DNA of 64,000 nt from Lepus europaeus (GCF_033115175.1 NC_084835.1:99106448-99170447); one strand, 5' to 3'. Shown: positions 11,313-22,227, numbered from the stretch's first letter. The notes: generated by a model not told the origin, from the letters alone. Translations and numbers: made by a program.

Positions 11313-11954
11313 GAATAGGAACCCTATTCTTTGTCTTTTTCCTCATATCATGAGGTCCCCCTATGTCTGGCAGTGAACTTTTCCTTAAATCAGAGGGAAG
11401 AACTGATTTGTTAGTTCACTTTGAAACTTATCAACAACTTTCCAGATTTAGGAGTTATTGTGCTTAATATTTCCCTTAATTCTGATCATGCGGTATTAAC
11501 CTGGGGCAACAAGAAAAGCAAAAGCTGACTTCACCATTCTGACCCTTCCTGAAACTACTGTATCATTGCCAACTTCTACCTCTCTGGAAGGTATGGCTGC
11601 CGAGAGCTTCCTGTAGATGTCATAGCTAAGGATGAAATGAAAATACATCTGTTATAAATTGTACTCACATTGTGACTTAAAGCAATATTTTATTCTTTGA
11701 GGGACCTGTTAACTTATATTATGACCAACAAACATTTTTCTGGCATTTTCGATGTGCCAAGCACCATGCTGAATAAGGCAAAATTTCTTGTCTTCTAAGA
11801 GCTTCCTTATCCAATAAGAAATTGAAGATAGCTGGTCTTTTCTAGTAAGCTGGCATTATAAAGAAAAAATTGTTAGAAAAATAAAGAAAAAAGTTGATCA
11901 GATCTCTTCATTAGTGAAGATAAATTCAGATTTGAAATGATCAGCTGTCCAGTA
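11313..11954. other. No gene seen; one ancient repeat relic
   Basis: Mostly unclassified. At 11735-11830, the order 'GATGTGCCAAGCACCATGCTG', then 'CTTGTCTTCTAAGAGCTTCC', resembles the widespread 'tgtgccaggcactgtgct...gagctta' mammalian relic. Confidence 0.4.
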
Positions 11955-12377
11955 GTTTCGGTTACTATAGGTTGAGCTTATGAGTGCCCATGTGCAAACA
12001 TTTTTGTGCGGACAAATATTCCCACTTCTCTTAGGTAGATATGTACCTTGGAAAGGAATTGCTGGATCCCATGATATGTGTATATTAAAATTTATATGGA
12101 ACTGCTAAGCTTTTCCAAAGTCTTCTCATTTTGCACTTCTATCTGCAATGTGTGAAAATTCCAGTTGCTCCACATAGTTGTCAATACTAGGTATTATTAG
12201 TCCTCCTAATTTAGCCATTCTGATGGTGTGCAGAGTTATTTCATTTGTAGTTTCAGATGACTAGTGATATCAAGCATCTTTTGTGTCCATGGACCATTCA
12301 AATATCTTATTTTGTAAAATTGTCTTTTGCCTATTTCACAATTAAATTGTTTGGCTTGCTATTGCTAGAGTTCTTTT

Positions 12378-12704
12378 TTTTTTTCAAAGATAATATTTAT
12401 TTATTTGAGAGGTAGAGTTACAGACAGTGAGAGGGAGAGTCAGAGAGAAAGGTCTTCCTTCTGTTGGTTCACTCTCCAGTTGCCCGCAACGGCTGGAGCT
12501 GTGCTGATCCGAAGCCAGGAGCCAGGTGCTTCTTCCAGGTCTCCGATGTGGGTGCAGGGTCCCAAGCATCTTCCACTGTTTTTCCAGGCCACAGCAAAGA
12601 GCTGGATTGGAAGAGGGGCAGCCGAGACTATAACCGGTGCCTATATGGGATGCTGGTGCCACAGGTAGAGGATTAACCTACTGTGCCATGGCACCGGCCC
12701 CTCA
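12378..12704 (-). mobile_element. C-repeat SINE, group B/intermediate, inside L1M
   Basis: Complete minus copy. Flanks share AGTTCTTTT (12369-12377 and 12705-12713). The 3' motif is TACAGACAGTGAGAGGGAGA and the head ends GCACCGGCCCC. Confidence 0.93.
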
Positions 12705-13039
12705 AGTTCTTTTCATTATAGACTTCTTTATATATTCTGGATATAAGTTTTTGTCATATATGTGAATTGTGAATATTTCTCCCAGTCTGTGGTTTACTTT
12801 TGATTTTGTCAATGATGATTTTTAGCAAAGTGTCTAAAGTGCACATCTTTTTTTTTTTTGTGATTTATACTTTTTGTGTCTTAGCTAAGAAATCTTACCT
12901 TCCCTCAAAGTAAAAAGGCATTTCTCCTATGTCTTCTAATAGATAATTTTTATGTATGTATGATTTTACATATATTTATATGATCATATATTAAATTTAT
13001 GAGTATTCAGAATTGTTCTTGCCATCCTTTTTAAAAACG

Positions 13040-13327
13040 TTTTTACATATTTTCATTTATTTATCTGAAAGGCGGAGATACACAGAGACAGAGAATTCTT
13101 CCATCTGTTGGTTTACTCTTCAAATGCCTAATAATAGCTGGAACCTGGAACTCAACCTGTCTCTCACATGGTGGCGGACTCCCAAGTCCTTTAGTCATCA
13201 TCTGCTTCCTCCCGGGGTGTGCTTTCGCAGGAAGCTGTACTCAGAGCCAAGACTCAAACCCTGGCACTTCAATATGGGATGTAGCTATCGCAAGTGGCAT
13301 CTTAATTGCTGCACCAAATGCCTGCCC
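13040..13327 (-). mobile_element. C-repeat SINE, group C (old), inside L1M
   Basis: Diverged copy. The tail shows ATTTATTTATCTGAAAGGCG, the body GCAGGAAGCTGTACTCAG, and the head TTAATTGCTGCACCAAATGC. The group C head differs from groups A and B. Confidence 0.85.
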
Positions 13328-14672
13328 CATCTATGATGTAGTTTGAATTGTCTGATTATGGTGTGAGGTAAGGGTCAAGGGTCACATTTATCCATGTGGA
13401 TATCAGATTGCTTTAGTAACAGTTATTGAAAACATTGTCCTTCCTCTTCATTGAATTTCGTTGGTGTCTTTGATGAAAATCAAATGATACAATGTTTATG
13501 GTTCTATTTCTGGACTCCTTGTTCTGATCTATTGATCTGTATATCTGACTTTATGCCAATACCAGACCATCTTGAGTACTGTTGATCTATAGTAAGTTGT
13601 ATTATCAGGTAATGTAAGATTTCTGAACTTTTTTCTTTATCAAATTACTTTTATATTCATAGTTCTTTTAATTTTTATTTTAGAAGAAGCCTTTCACTTT
13701 CTGCAAAGTGCTTACATTAAATCTGTATGAGAACTGGCATCTTAACAATGTTGAATATTTCAATCCCTACCTGTGGCATGTATTTCCATTTACTTAATTC
13801 TTTTTTCCATTTCTTTCAGCAATGCTTTATTGGTTTTAGCTGCACATCTCCCACTTACAAGTACTTTGTAAATTAATTCTGAAGTATCTTCTGTGTTTGG
13901 AAGATACTGTATATGATTTTTAAAAATTTTAATTCAGTGGTTCATTGTTGGCATATAAAATACAAGAATTTGCATATTTGCCTTATAACCTGAGACCTTG
14001 ATAAATTCAGTTTTTAGCTCTTTTTGTGGATCATTTTGGTGACTCCCTCAGAATTTCTGTGTACATAGTCATGTTATCTGCAAATAAGCACTCTAAATTC
14101 CTCCTTTCCAAACCATGAATATCTTTTTTTCTTTTCATTCCTTATGGTAGCTTCTGAGATCTTTGGTACAATGTTGGATAGGGTGAAGGTGAACTTATTT
14201 TTTTGCCATTATGGAGAAAAGCATTGATCTTTTTACTACTGACTATAATGTGGGCTGTGTTTTTTTAATATGTCATTTGTCAGGTTGCTAATTTACTGAC
14301 AGGTGGTTGTCTATTTACCACAAATGAGTATTGAATTTTGCTAAATTCATTCTGCATCTATTGAGGTGATATTCAAGTATTATTTTTTCCATTTTAGTGT
14401 CTTGATATGCTAAATTTCATTGATCTTTGAATGTCAAATCACTTATTTTCTTTCATAAATTTAATTTGGCCATTGTGATGTAATTTCATATGTCAACTTG
14501 ACAGGCACAAGGGTGGCCCAGATGGCTGGTAAGACATTATTTTTGAGTGTGTCTTTAGAAAAGATCCCAGAAAAGATTGGCATTTGAATCAGTTGACTGA
14601 GTAAAGAAGATCTACTGTGAACACTGTGGACAGGCATCATCCAGTACTTTGAGGGCCTGAATAGAACAAAAA

Positions 14673-14754
14673 GGCAGAAGAAGGGCAAATGTTCTCTCTT
14701 CTTTTTGAGCGGGGGCAGAAGAAGGGCAAATGTTCTCTCTTCTTTTTGAGTGGG
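14673..14754 (+). repeat. 41-bp tandem duplication, two copies
   Basis: Copy 1 is 14673-14713 and copy 2 is 14714-14754. Both start GGCAGAAGAAGGGCAAATG and differ at one base (GAGCGGG versus GAGTGGG), 40 of 41 identical. It lies inside an old repeat, so the duplication is far younger than its host. Confidence 0.95.
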
Positions 14755-15376
14755 GGCATTCACCTCCTCTTGCCCTTGGACATTGACCTCTTGGATCTTT
14801 GGATTCTAGGACTTTATACCAGTGTCTCCCACCCCCACTGCTGTGATCTTGTCCTGGAAGTTCCATCATTTGCTTCCATGGGTCTCAGTCCTATAGACTC
14901 AGACTGAATTACACCAGTGGCTCTCCTGATTCTTCAGCCTGCAGATGGCATGTCATTCGAATTTTTGTCTCCCCTGCTATCAAATCTCCTCATTATCTCT
15001 ACACAAGATATTCTATTTGTTCTATTTTCCGTTTCTCTGGATAACCTTGTTAATACTGTCATGATATATTATATAAAACTCTCTCTCTTTTGCTCTTGGA
15101 GATCCTCTGAGAGTAATCTTATGTTTCTCTCCTGCACATTTTAGAATTTTTTCTTTGTGTTTCACTGTGGTGAGTTTGATTACAGTGTGTCGTGGTGAGG
15201 ATCTCTTCTGGACATGTTTATTGGGAGTTCTATGTGCTTCCTGTACTTGGATGTCTGTTGGAAGATGGACAGGTTCTCCATTGGGAGGGTCAATGGGCAG
15301 AGGCATGAGAGGTTATTTGGCTCACCCTGGTTGGAGTATTTGTCAGGGCTCAAGTGTCAGTCAGGTACTGCACAGG

Positions 15377-15505
15377 TACTTCAAAAAGTATGTGGGAAAA
15401 TAGAATTAAAGGTAATTTTAAATAATTTTATTTTGGTACAAAATGTTTGAAATTCATGCATAGTTTTTTCATAATAAGCATTTCCATTAAATTTTGGAAA
15501 TTAAT
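15377..15505. mobile_element. MITE-like element with imperfect terminal inverted repeats
   Basis: The left end GTACTTCAAAAAGTATGTGG pairs imperfectly with the reverse complement of the right end near ATTTTGGAAATTAATAC. The interior is AT-rich with TTTTATTTTGGTACAAAA. The size and termini suggest a small non-autonomous DNA transposon; I recall similar sequences in other mammals but not a certain name. Confidence 0.5.
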
Positions 15506-15612
15506 ACCCATTGTTTAAGTCCAGCAGGATTATAGGCTGGGAGTGGGCTGTTGTGTATTTTCTACTTCAAACATCCCCATAGCCTATTTTAAGCTCTATT
15601 AAGGTTTGAACA

Positions 15613-15680
15613 GGATTTGGCTCTCCAAACTAATGCAGACACTTAAACCCCCAGTCTCATGTTAATGGTTAATGAATTGA
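15613..15680 (+). mobile_element. Short MaLR-like LTR scrap
   Basis: The stretch CTCCAAACTAATGCAGACAC and 'TCTCATGTTAATGGTTAATG' matches parts of the LTRs at 18395 and 28250 in this window. It is the LTR 5' part only. Confidence 0.55.
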
Positions 15681-15815
15681 TAGTATTTTGTTGAGCACTT
15701 TTGCATCTATGTTTGTCAAGGACGTAGGTCTGTAATTTTCTTCTTTTGTGTGTGTTTTATCTTTGTTTAACAGCTTTGGCATCAGACTGATGCTGGCCTT
15801 ATAAAAAGAGTTTAA

Positions 15816-16147
15816 TTTGCTGGTGTCATGGTACAGAGGGTTAAGCCACTGCCTATGACACCAGATCTCATTTTGGAGTGCTGGTTCTAGTCCTGACTGA
15901 TCCACTTCTGATCCAGCTCCCTGCTAGTGTGTCTGGGAAGGCAGCAGATGATGGCCACAGTGCTTGGATCCTTCCACCCATGTGAGAGACCTGGATTTAG
16001 TTCTTGTCTCCTGGCTGCCCTCTGGCTCAGGCCCCACTGTGGTGGCCATGTGAAGGGTGAAACAGTGGATGGAAAATCTCTCTCTTCCTGTCTCTGCCTG
16101 TATCACTCTGCCTTTCAAATAAATAAAATAAATCTTTTTTAAAAAAG
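15816..16147 (+). mobile_element. C-repeat SINE, group B, inside L1M
   Basis: Diverged full-length plus copy from GCTGGTGTCATGGTACAGAG to TTTCAAATAAATAAAATAAA and a short A-tail. It is the only plus-orientation SINE inside the two L1 hosts. Confidence 0.9.
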
Positions 16148-16717
16148 AATGTGACACAGTTCCATCCTGTTCAATATTTTGGAATAGTTTGTAAAGTGTT
16201 AGTCAGTCTTTAAATGTTTTACATAATTCACTAGTAAAGCCATCAGGTCTTGGAGTTTCCCTTGATGGAAGATATTTAACTCTTTAGCCTCTTTGTTATG
16301 GGTCTGTTCAGGTTTTCTAAATCTTCTTAATTTAATCTTGGTTGGTTACATATATCCAGGAATTTATCCATTTCTTTGAAGTTTTCCAGTTTATTAGCAC
16401 GTAGTTTTTCATGGTAGTTTCTTATGATCCTTTGTATTTCAGTGGTGTCAGTTATAATGTCTCCTATCCATCTCTAATATGATTTATTTGAGTTTTTTCT
16501 CTATTAGTCTGGCTAAAAGTTTGCCTATTTTGTTTATCTTCTCAAAAAATCAGTTTTTTGTTTTGTTGATCTCTGTTCTTTTGTTTCAATTTCATTTATT
16601 CCTGCTCTAATCCTTACTATTTTTTGCCTTCTGCTAATTTTGGATTTGGTTTCTTCTTCCTTTTTTTTTTTTTTGTCTCTGAGATGCAGCATTAGATCAT
16701 TTATTTGAGCCATTTCC

Positions 16718-17055
16718 CTTTATTTTTATTTTATTAGAAAATCAGAGTTACAGCAAAAGAGGGAGAGAGAGAGAGAAAGTGAGAGAGAGAGAGACATCGA
16801 TCCCATCTGTTGGTTCACTCCCAGATGGCTGCAACGAACAGGGCCAGGCCATGCTGAAGCCAGGAGCCAGGAGCTTCTTCCAGGTCTCCCACATGTGTGG
16901 CAGGAGCCCAAGCACTTATGTCATCTTTTGCTGATTTTCCCAGGTCATTAACAGTGAACTGCATCAGAAGTGGAGTAAGCTAGGACATGAACCGGCACCC
17001 ATATGGGATGCTGGTATCACAGGTGGCAACTTTATCTGGCCACAATGCTGGCGCC
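16718..17055 (-). mobile_element. C-repeat SINE, group B, inside L1M
   Basis: Minus copy with a (GA)n block at about 16760-16795, body CCATCTGTTGGTTCACTCCC, and head GGCACCCATATGGGATGCTGG. It ends near GCTGGCGCC. Confidence 0.9.
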
Positions 17056-17294
17056 ACATTTCTCTTTTTTAATGTAAGCATTCAATGCTATAAACTTCCC
17101 AATTAATACTGCTTTTGTTGATCCCAAAGGTTTTGATATGATATGTTTTCATTTTTATTTATTTCAAGAAAGTTTTTAATTTTCTTTATAACTTTTTCCA
17201 TGACCCATTTGTCATGCAGTAGCATGTTGTTTAATTTCCATGTATTTGTGAATGTTCTATTGTTCTTCTTGTTGATTTATAATTTTATTCTTTT

Positions 17295-17616
17295 TTTTTT
17301 TAAGATTTATTTATTTACTTGAAAGAGTTACAGAGGCAAAGAGAGAGAGACAGAGAGAGAGAAAGTCTTCCATCTGCTGGTTCACTCCCCAAATGGCCAC
17401 AATGGCTGGAGCAGGGCCCATCCAAAGCCAGGAGCTTCTTCTGGGTCTCTCATGTGGGTACAGGGCCCAAGGATTTAGGCCATCTTCTACTGCTTTCCCA
17501 GGGCATAGCAGAGAGCTGGAAAGGAAGTGGAGCAGCCGGGACTCCAACTGGCACCCACAAGGGATGCTGGCACTGTAGGTTGTGGCTTTACCCACTACAC
17601 CAGAGCACTGGCCCCT
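17295..17616 (-). mobile_element. C-repeat SINE, group B, inside L1M
   Basis: Complete minus copy. Flanks are near-identical: AATTTTATTCTTTT (17281-17294) and ATTTTTATTCTTTT (17617-17630). Confidence 0.92.
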
Positions 17617-17869
17617 ATTTTTATTCTTTTGTGGTCTGAGAACATGCATAGAATGATTTTAATCTTTTTAAAATTTACTAAGAGTTGATTTGTGTCCTAC
17701 TATCCTAGAATATGTTCACTCAAAATTTAGTATAATCAGTCCCAGCATAGGCCAATATTCCTTGTGGTTCACTTCTAGCTTCTACAGCTTTAATAATACC
17801 ATGATATATTTTTCCTTTGAATCCATTGTTCATTCATCCACTAAGATGATGATATAAAAATATTCTTCA

Positions 17870-18196
17870 GGGGCTGGCGTTGTGGTGCCGTGGGTTAACT
17901 CACTGACTGCAATGCTGGCATCCCATATCAGAGTGCCAGTTCAAGTCTTGGCTACTCCACTTATGATTCAGCTCCCTACTAATGCACCTGGGAAAGAGGC
18001 GAAAAGTGGCCAAAGTGCATGGGCCCCTGCCACCTACATGAGAAACCCAGATGGAGTTCTAGGCTCTTGACTTTGGCCTGCTTCAGCTTTGGCTGTTGCA
18101 GCCATTTGGGGAATGAACAAGTAGATGGAAGATTTCTTTCTCTTTCTGTATCTCCCTTTAAGTCTATCACTCTTTCAAATAAATAAAATCTTAAAC
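17870..18196 (+). mobile_element. C-repeat SINE, group B
   Basis: Complete plus copy beginning AGGGGCTGGCGTTGTGGTGC and ending TTTCAAATAAATAAAATC. It is moderately diverged and lies just past the L1M end. Confidence 0.92.
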
Positions 18197-18204
18197 AATT
18201 TCTT

Positions 18205-18310
18205 CAATGCCATCTTACTATCTGTAGAATAAAATTCAGGTGCATAGATTTAGTTGGGCCTGAGAAATTGTTTTCCTCATCCCCCTTCTTCTGTGGACAT
18301 CATATCCTGT
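18205..18310 (+). mobile_element. L2 LINE fragment (weak)
   Basis: The order GTAGAATAAAATTCAGGTGC, then GGCCTGAGAAATTG, resembles the L2 3' region preceding its 'ccacaatctggcc' motif. Short and decayed. Confidence 0.35.
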
Positions 18311-18389
18311 TTTGCTACCAGTGAGTGTTTAATGACTGACCACTATACCATGGCAGATGCTCTCAGCAGTCAAAATATAAACAGTGCTG

Positions 18390-18757
18390 GGGTGTGCTAT
18401 GTTATGAACATACTTTGACTCCCAAACTCATGCAGACATTTAAAATCCAAAGTCTTAAATCAGTGCATGGGAATTAATTCACTTACAGTGTTTTGGCTTT
18501 GGGCCTCATGAGAGGTCCTTGGGTCCTTGGGATGTGCCCTCACAAGGTAGTTTTCATGAGAGGGTTGTTATAAAAGCCTGAGTTTGGCCTAGCCTCCCTC
18601 TCTGCTCCTTCGCTCAGTGTGTGATCCTTGCTCTGTATGATCTCCACCAGATGCCAGTCAAATGGATCTCTCTGAACTTGCACTTGAGTCTGCAAAACTG
18701 TGAGCCAAAATAGCCCCAGGTGTTTGGTTATAGTGATGAAAATCTGACTAATATAAA
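18390..18757 (+). mobile_element. MaLR-like solo or 5' LTR
   Basis: Layout typical of mammalian MaLR LTRs: start near GCTATGTTATGAACATACTT, 'CTCATGCAGACATTTAAAAT', then GGTCCTTGGGTCCTTGG, a 'TATAAAAGCCTGAG' TATA-like segment near 18570, and the end CTGTGAGCCAAAATAGCCCC with TCTGACTAATATAAA. Relatives in the window are at 15613 and 28250. It is an old endogenous retrovirus-like LTR with no coding. Confidence 0.65.
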
Positions 18758-19180
18758 GTGGGTCTTCATGGCAGCCTCGTGACCAGTAATCTAGGTCCAA
18801 AATCACATTTTGGAGTTTGATTACTAGGGCCAGTACTAGGATCAATATTTTTAGGTTGAGTCCCCCAGGGAACAGACTCTGGAACAGGGAAGGGCTCTGT
18901 GTCACAGTACTCCTAAGGGAGGATGTGGACAATGAACTGAGTGCTGGTGCAGCAGACACAGGGACTGTGTGGTTGGTCCTTTGGAGCCATCTAGTATTGG
19001 GACAAGGGGGAGGGACCTTTGCATCCACCCACCTGTCGCAGGTTGTGGGCTGCTCCTAAAGAAAGGCTTTAACTTGACTGTGGCTCCATACAGATGGAGC
19101 AGGTAATGCCCAGGGACTTAGCTGTATCCATTAGCAACCAACACTTCTAGCAGCTGGTAGAATGAAGTCTTGGGTCTGAG
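18758..19180 (+). mobile_element. Possible MaLR internal region
   Basis: Directly follows the LTR. The segment GTCGCAGGTTGTGGGCTGCT with 'CTTTAACTTGACTGTGGCTC' (about 19037-19085) looks like MaLR internal sequence from memory. An open frame of 162 codons on the minus strand (18540-19028) crosses LTR and internal parts and is not a plausible gene. Confidence 0.35.
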
Positions 19181-19738
19181 GGTAGATTTTGAACTATCAC
19201 CATAGCTCCCATGATAACATCTAATACCTCTATGTCTGGCTCCTGACTTTTCCATCAGCTCATTTCTTGCTCTCTCTCTTTCTCTCTCCTTCTATCTCTC
19301 TCTCCCTCCCACATACACAGTCCAACTATTTTCACATGCTTGTGGTCCACATTGGAGCCACAGATATTTTTGCTCCTATAACCTTGCTCATGGCATTCAG
19401 TCTTTCTAAATTTCTTTCTGTATTTCCAATTGTCCTTTAATCCCTCATATCTGAGGTCAAAGTTACTTCTCTGGCCTCTACCATAATCACAATTTGAGTT
19501 TGTAGTCCCTTAAATTTGCTTCAAATTCCATTTACACATCACAGAACTTACCACATTACATTGAGAACTATCACAGACTTAACTGTCCCTTACAATCTTC
19601 CCCAGCTATCTCTGATCAGCTGGCATCTCTATTATCCTTGAATGGGTAGCACCTGATACATGTTTGGGACATAGTAGATAACTCACAATTTAGTGTCATT
19701 GCTAAAAACATATGATATTATTTTTGATGTCCATTTTG
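19181..19738. other. No gene seen; CT-rich stretch
   Basis: Unclassified DNA with a polypyrimidine run at 19268-19311 (CTCTCTCTCTTTCTCTCTCC and on). No coding signal. Confidence 0.5.
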
Positions 19739-20030
19739 TTAAAGATGTTATTTATTTGAGAGAGAGAGAGGTCTTCCAGCCACTGGTTCACTCCTCAAAT
19801 GTCTGCAACTGCTGCAGCTGGGTTGATCCAAAGCTAGGAGGCCAGGAACTTCATCCGGGTTTCCCATGTGGGTGCAGGGGCCCAAGAACTTGGGCTATCT
19901 TCCACTGCCTTCCCAGGCCATAGCAGAGAGCTGGATTGGAAGAGGGGCTGCAGGGACTAGAACCAGTGCCCATATGGGATGCCGGCACTGCAGGTGAAGA
20001 CTTGGTCCAGTATGCTACAGCACCGGCCCC
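19739..20030 (-). mobile_element. C-repeat SINE, group B
   Basis: Minus copy from AAAGATGTTATTTATTTGAG to head CACCGGCCCC. Flanks resemble each other: TTGATGTCCATTTT (about 19724) and TTGATATTCATTTT (about 20032). Confidence 0.92.
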
Positions 20031-20340
20031 TTGATATTCATTTTTATTTTTTTAACTCTTACCAACAAATGAGGCTCAAATACAAATACTTATTCAATTT
20101 CAATTATATTCTTACCACATGCCTGGAGATTTGATATAAATATCTCACATAGCACAGTCCCTGGCCTCTCACAGTTCATCGTTTATCAGGAGAAACAAAT
20201 TTTAGCAGGTAATTATTTATTGTTCACAACAGAAATTTAAATAAAGCTTGGACATTGACTAATAGCTCTTTCTAACAATAGACATTAGCATTTCTTGTTA
20301 CTTTTAAAATGACTGTAACTATATCCAGCTATCTCCAAGG
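20031..20340. other. No gene seen; decayed relic
   Basis: Weak resemblance to the 'atttattgagc...catgcctgg...ggcctctcacagttca' mammal-wide relic. Otherwise unclassified. Confidence 0.4.
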
Positions 20341-20510
20341 CAGTGTTTCTCAAAATTTAATATTCCAATTGCCTGGAATGCTTTTCAAAATACAGATTGT
20401 GATTCAGCTGGTCTAGCATGGAACCTAAAATTCTGCCTTTTTAACAATCTCACAGGTATGGCCAGTATTAGTGGCTAAGGACTGCACTTAGAGCAGCAGG
20501 TCATAAAGCT
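20341..20510 (+). mobile_element. MER5A-like hAT-Charlie MITE
   Basis: Colinear with the MER5A consensus as I remember it: CAGTGTTTCTCAAAATTTAA at the left end, 'GCTTTTCAAAATACAGATTG' in the middle, 'ATTCTGCCTTTTTAACAATC' to the right. An ancient non-autonomous DNA transposon. Confidence 0.65.
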
Positions 20511-20528
20511 GTTAAAACAGCTGCATTT

Positions 20529-20856
20529 GGAGGCCAGTGCTGTGACATGGTGGGTGAGGCTGCTGCCTGTGGTGCCACCATCCAATATGGGCACCAGTTC
20601 GTGTTCCAGCTGCTCCACTTCAGATCCAGCTCTCTGCTTATGGCCTGGGAAAGCAGTGGAGGATGGCACAGGTCCTTGGGTCCCTGCATCTGCATGGGAG
20701 ACTGGGAGGAGGCTCCTGGCTCCTGGTTTTGGATCGGCGCAGCTCCGGCTATGGCAGCCGTCTAGGGAGTGGGCCAGCAAATGGAGGACCTCTCTCTCTC
20801 TCTCTCTCTGCCTCTCTGTAACTCTACCTTTGAAATAGTTAATAAATCTTTTTTTC
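20529..20856 (+). mobile_element. C-repeat SINE, group B
   Basis: Complete plus copy from GAGGCCAGTGCTGTGACATG to a CT-rich block (about 20790-20815) and GAAATAGTTAATAAATC tail. Confidence 0.92.
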
Positions 20857-22227
20857 ATAAAAGCTACCTATGAAGTCATTTATGTTTGTTAGACCATTGT
20901 TCTAGTCTACCTCCTTACTGATTTCTCCTGGGCACTTAATAAATCTTCTTGGGGTCAGCTTCTAGGCACTGAGCCAAAGACATCAGCCTCCTCTGCCGCC
21001 ACCCTCACCACTCTTTCCATCCAAACACTAGCTACTTAAAGTAGCTGGAGGTGTTAACCTTTGTCATCTTTCACACAGGAAGCAACCCTGATTTTCAAAT
21101 TCTTCAAATTAAGCTTTTGGTGAATTCATATCTTTAATTAGTGAGCAACATATCATCACTTAATGTTCAGCATTCTAAAAATAAATTTGGTAATGAAGAA
21201 ATAAGGATATATATTCTCCCCTCTCCCTTGCACATTCAGCACTGTCTTGTTCTGTTTAAATAGTTTTCCAATTATACGGTCATTGTCTGTTCAGATATGG
21301 AGGGTTTTTCTGCTGGGATTTCGGCTGTGGTTCCTAAGTCCCCAGGACTCTTTAACAAAAGATCATTCTGACAATGCCAAAGCTCTTAGGGAAGCAAACA
21401 GTGATCACGGCTGTAATGTGGATGTGTTCCATGTGGAGTCAGTGTCAGTATTAGCAATGGGTAACTGGTCTTGAGACATAAACTTGTTCTTCTTGAGGCT
21501 ATTGGGGGATGAGGTGCAAAGCTATTGAGTTAAGCTCTTACTGAGATTGCCTTTTCTCCTTGGGATGAAAAATGATCCAACATGAGATACTTGAGCTTAA
21601 AACTGAACAAAGCTACCAGCGAATTAATCTCCACAAAAATTGTTCACCCTGATTCCTAGTCCTCAAAGAATACTACCCAATCTCGGGTCAAATGAGAGTT
21701 AGATGACTAACGGTGTTGTTTTCCAAAGTTGATTTTAGTTCTCACAGGAGTAGAAAATCTCTTTACTTGGATGACTTTAGATTTGCGGAAAGTTCTACTT
21801 GGTCTGGACCCTGGCAATCAAGGATGAATTGAGAGATGCTTTCATTCTCTGAGTAGCCTCCTGGATGAGCAATGCCAACACCACCATTGACCACAGCAGC
21901 ATGAGATGTCCACCACTGGGCTGAAGATACACACTCTTCTGTTGGATGAGGGGGAGGAACAGGAGTGTGGATGGGTAGGGGCATTAGGCAGATAAGAAGG
22001 AAGAAAGGAGAAAAAAGGTCCCTTTGAGAAATTTGCCTGTAATGGAAGAAATAGACCTAAGGAGTAAGTCAGAGAGGAACAATGTTTGGTCCTGGTGGGC
22101 TGTTTCAAGCTTTTGCCAACTGCCATCACAGTGCCTGTAGACCCAGATATGCTCCTTATTTGGAAGTTGAATGCATCGTGGGATTTCAGCATGACCATTG
22201 AGCCTTCTACTTCTGTCCCCCATTTTT
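20857..22227. other. 1.4 kb without gene or clear repeat
   Basis: The longest repeat-free stretch in the left third. It contains several short open frames on both strands (largest 118 codons on the minus strand, 21842-22198) with no recognisable protein. The AT-rich part at 21110-21220 includes TAATTAGTGAGC and similar motifs. It might include conserved non-coding sequence, but nothing here shows function. Confidence 0.45.

Larger units (their letters stand above)
14470..15685. mobile_element. Compound insertion within L1M
   Basis: L1M ORF2 stops near 14460 and resumes near 15685 with CTATGTTTGTCAAGGACGTA. Between them are, in order: an old repeat starting TTTCATATGTCAACTTGACA (14486) and ending near GTTTCTCTGGATAACC (15030), with a 41-bp tandem duplication inside; an antisense L1 5'-region piece (about 15060-15330); a hairpin-like element (15377-15505); and a scrap of MaLR-like LTR (15613-15680). 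The first repeat is a well-known mammalian type whose family name I cannot give with confidence. Confidence 0.6.
11955..17720 (-). mobile_element. Older L1 (L1M-type), antisense, heavily interrupted
   Basis: Antisense L1 order on the plus strand. There is a 3' UTR-like part (about 11955-12250), then ORF2-derived landmarks: ATTCTGGATATAAGTTTTTG, TTTCTGGACTCCTTGTTCTG, CTGCATCTATTGAGGTGAT, GATGCTGGCCTTATAAAAAG, ATTTGGATTTGG-type polymerase relics and ATGACCCATTTGTCATGC. It is more diverged than the L1 at 5.0-10.8 kb. Five SINEs (12378, 13040, 15816, 16718, 17295) and a compound insertion at about 14470-15685 break it. No intact frame remains. Confidence 0.82.

Noticed and set aside
18540..19028. 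162-codon minus-strand open frame
   Set aside because: It runs antisense across a MaLR-like LTR and its downstream region, so it is not a plausible gene.
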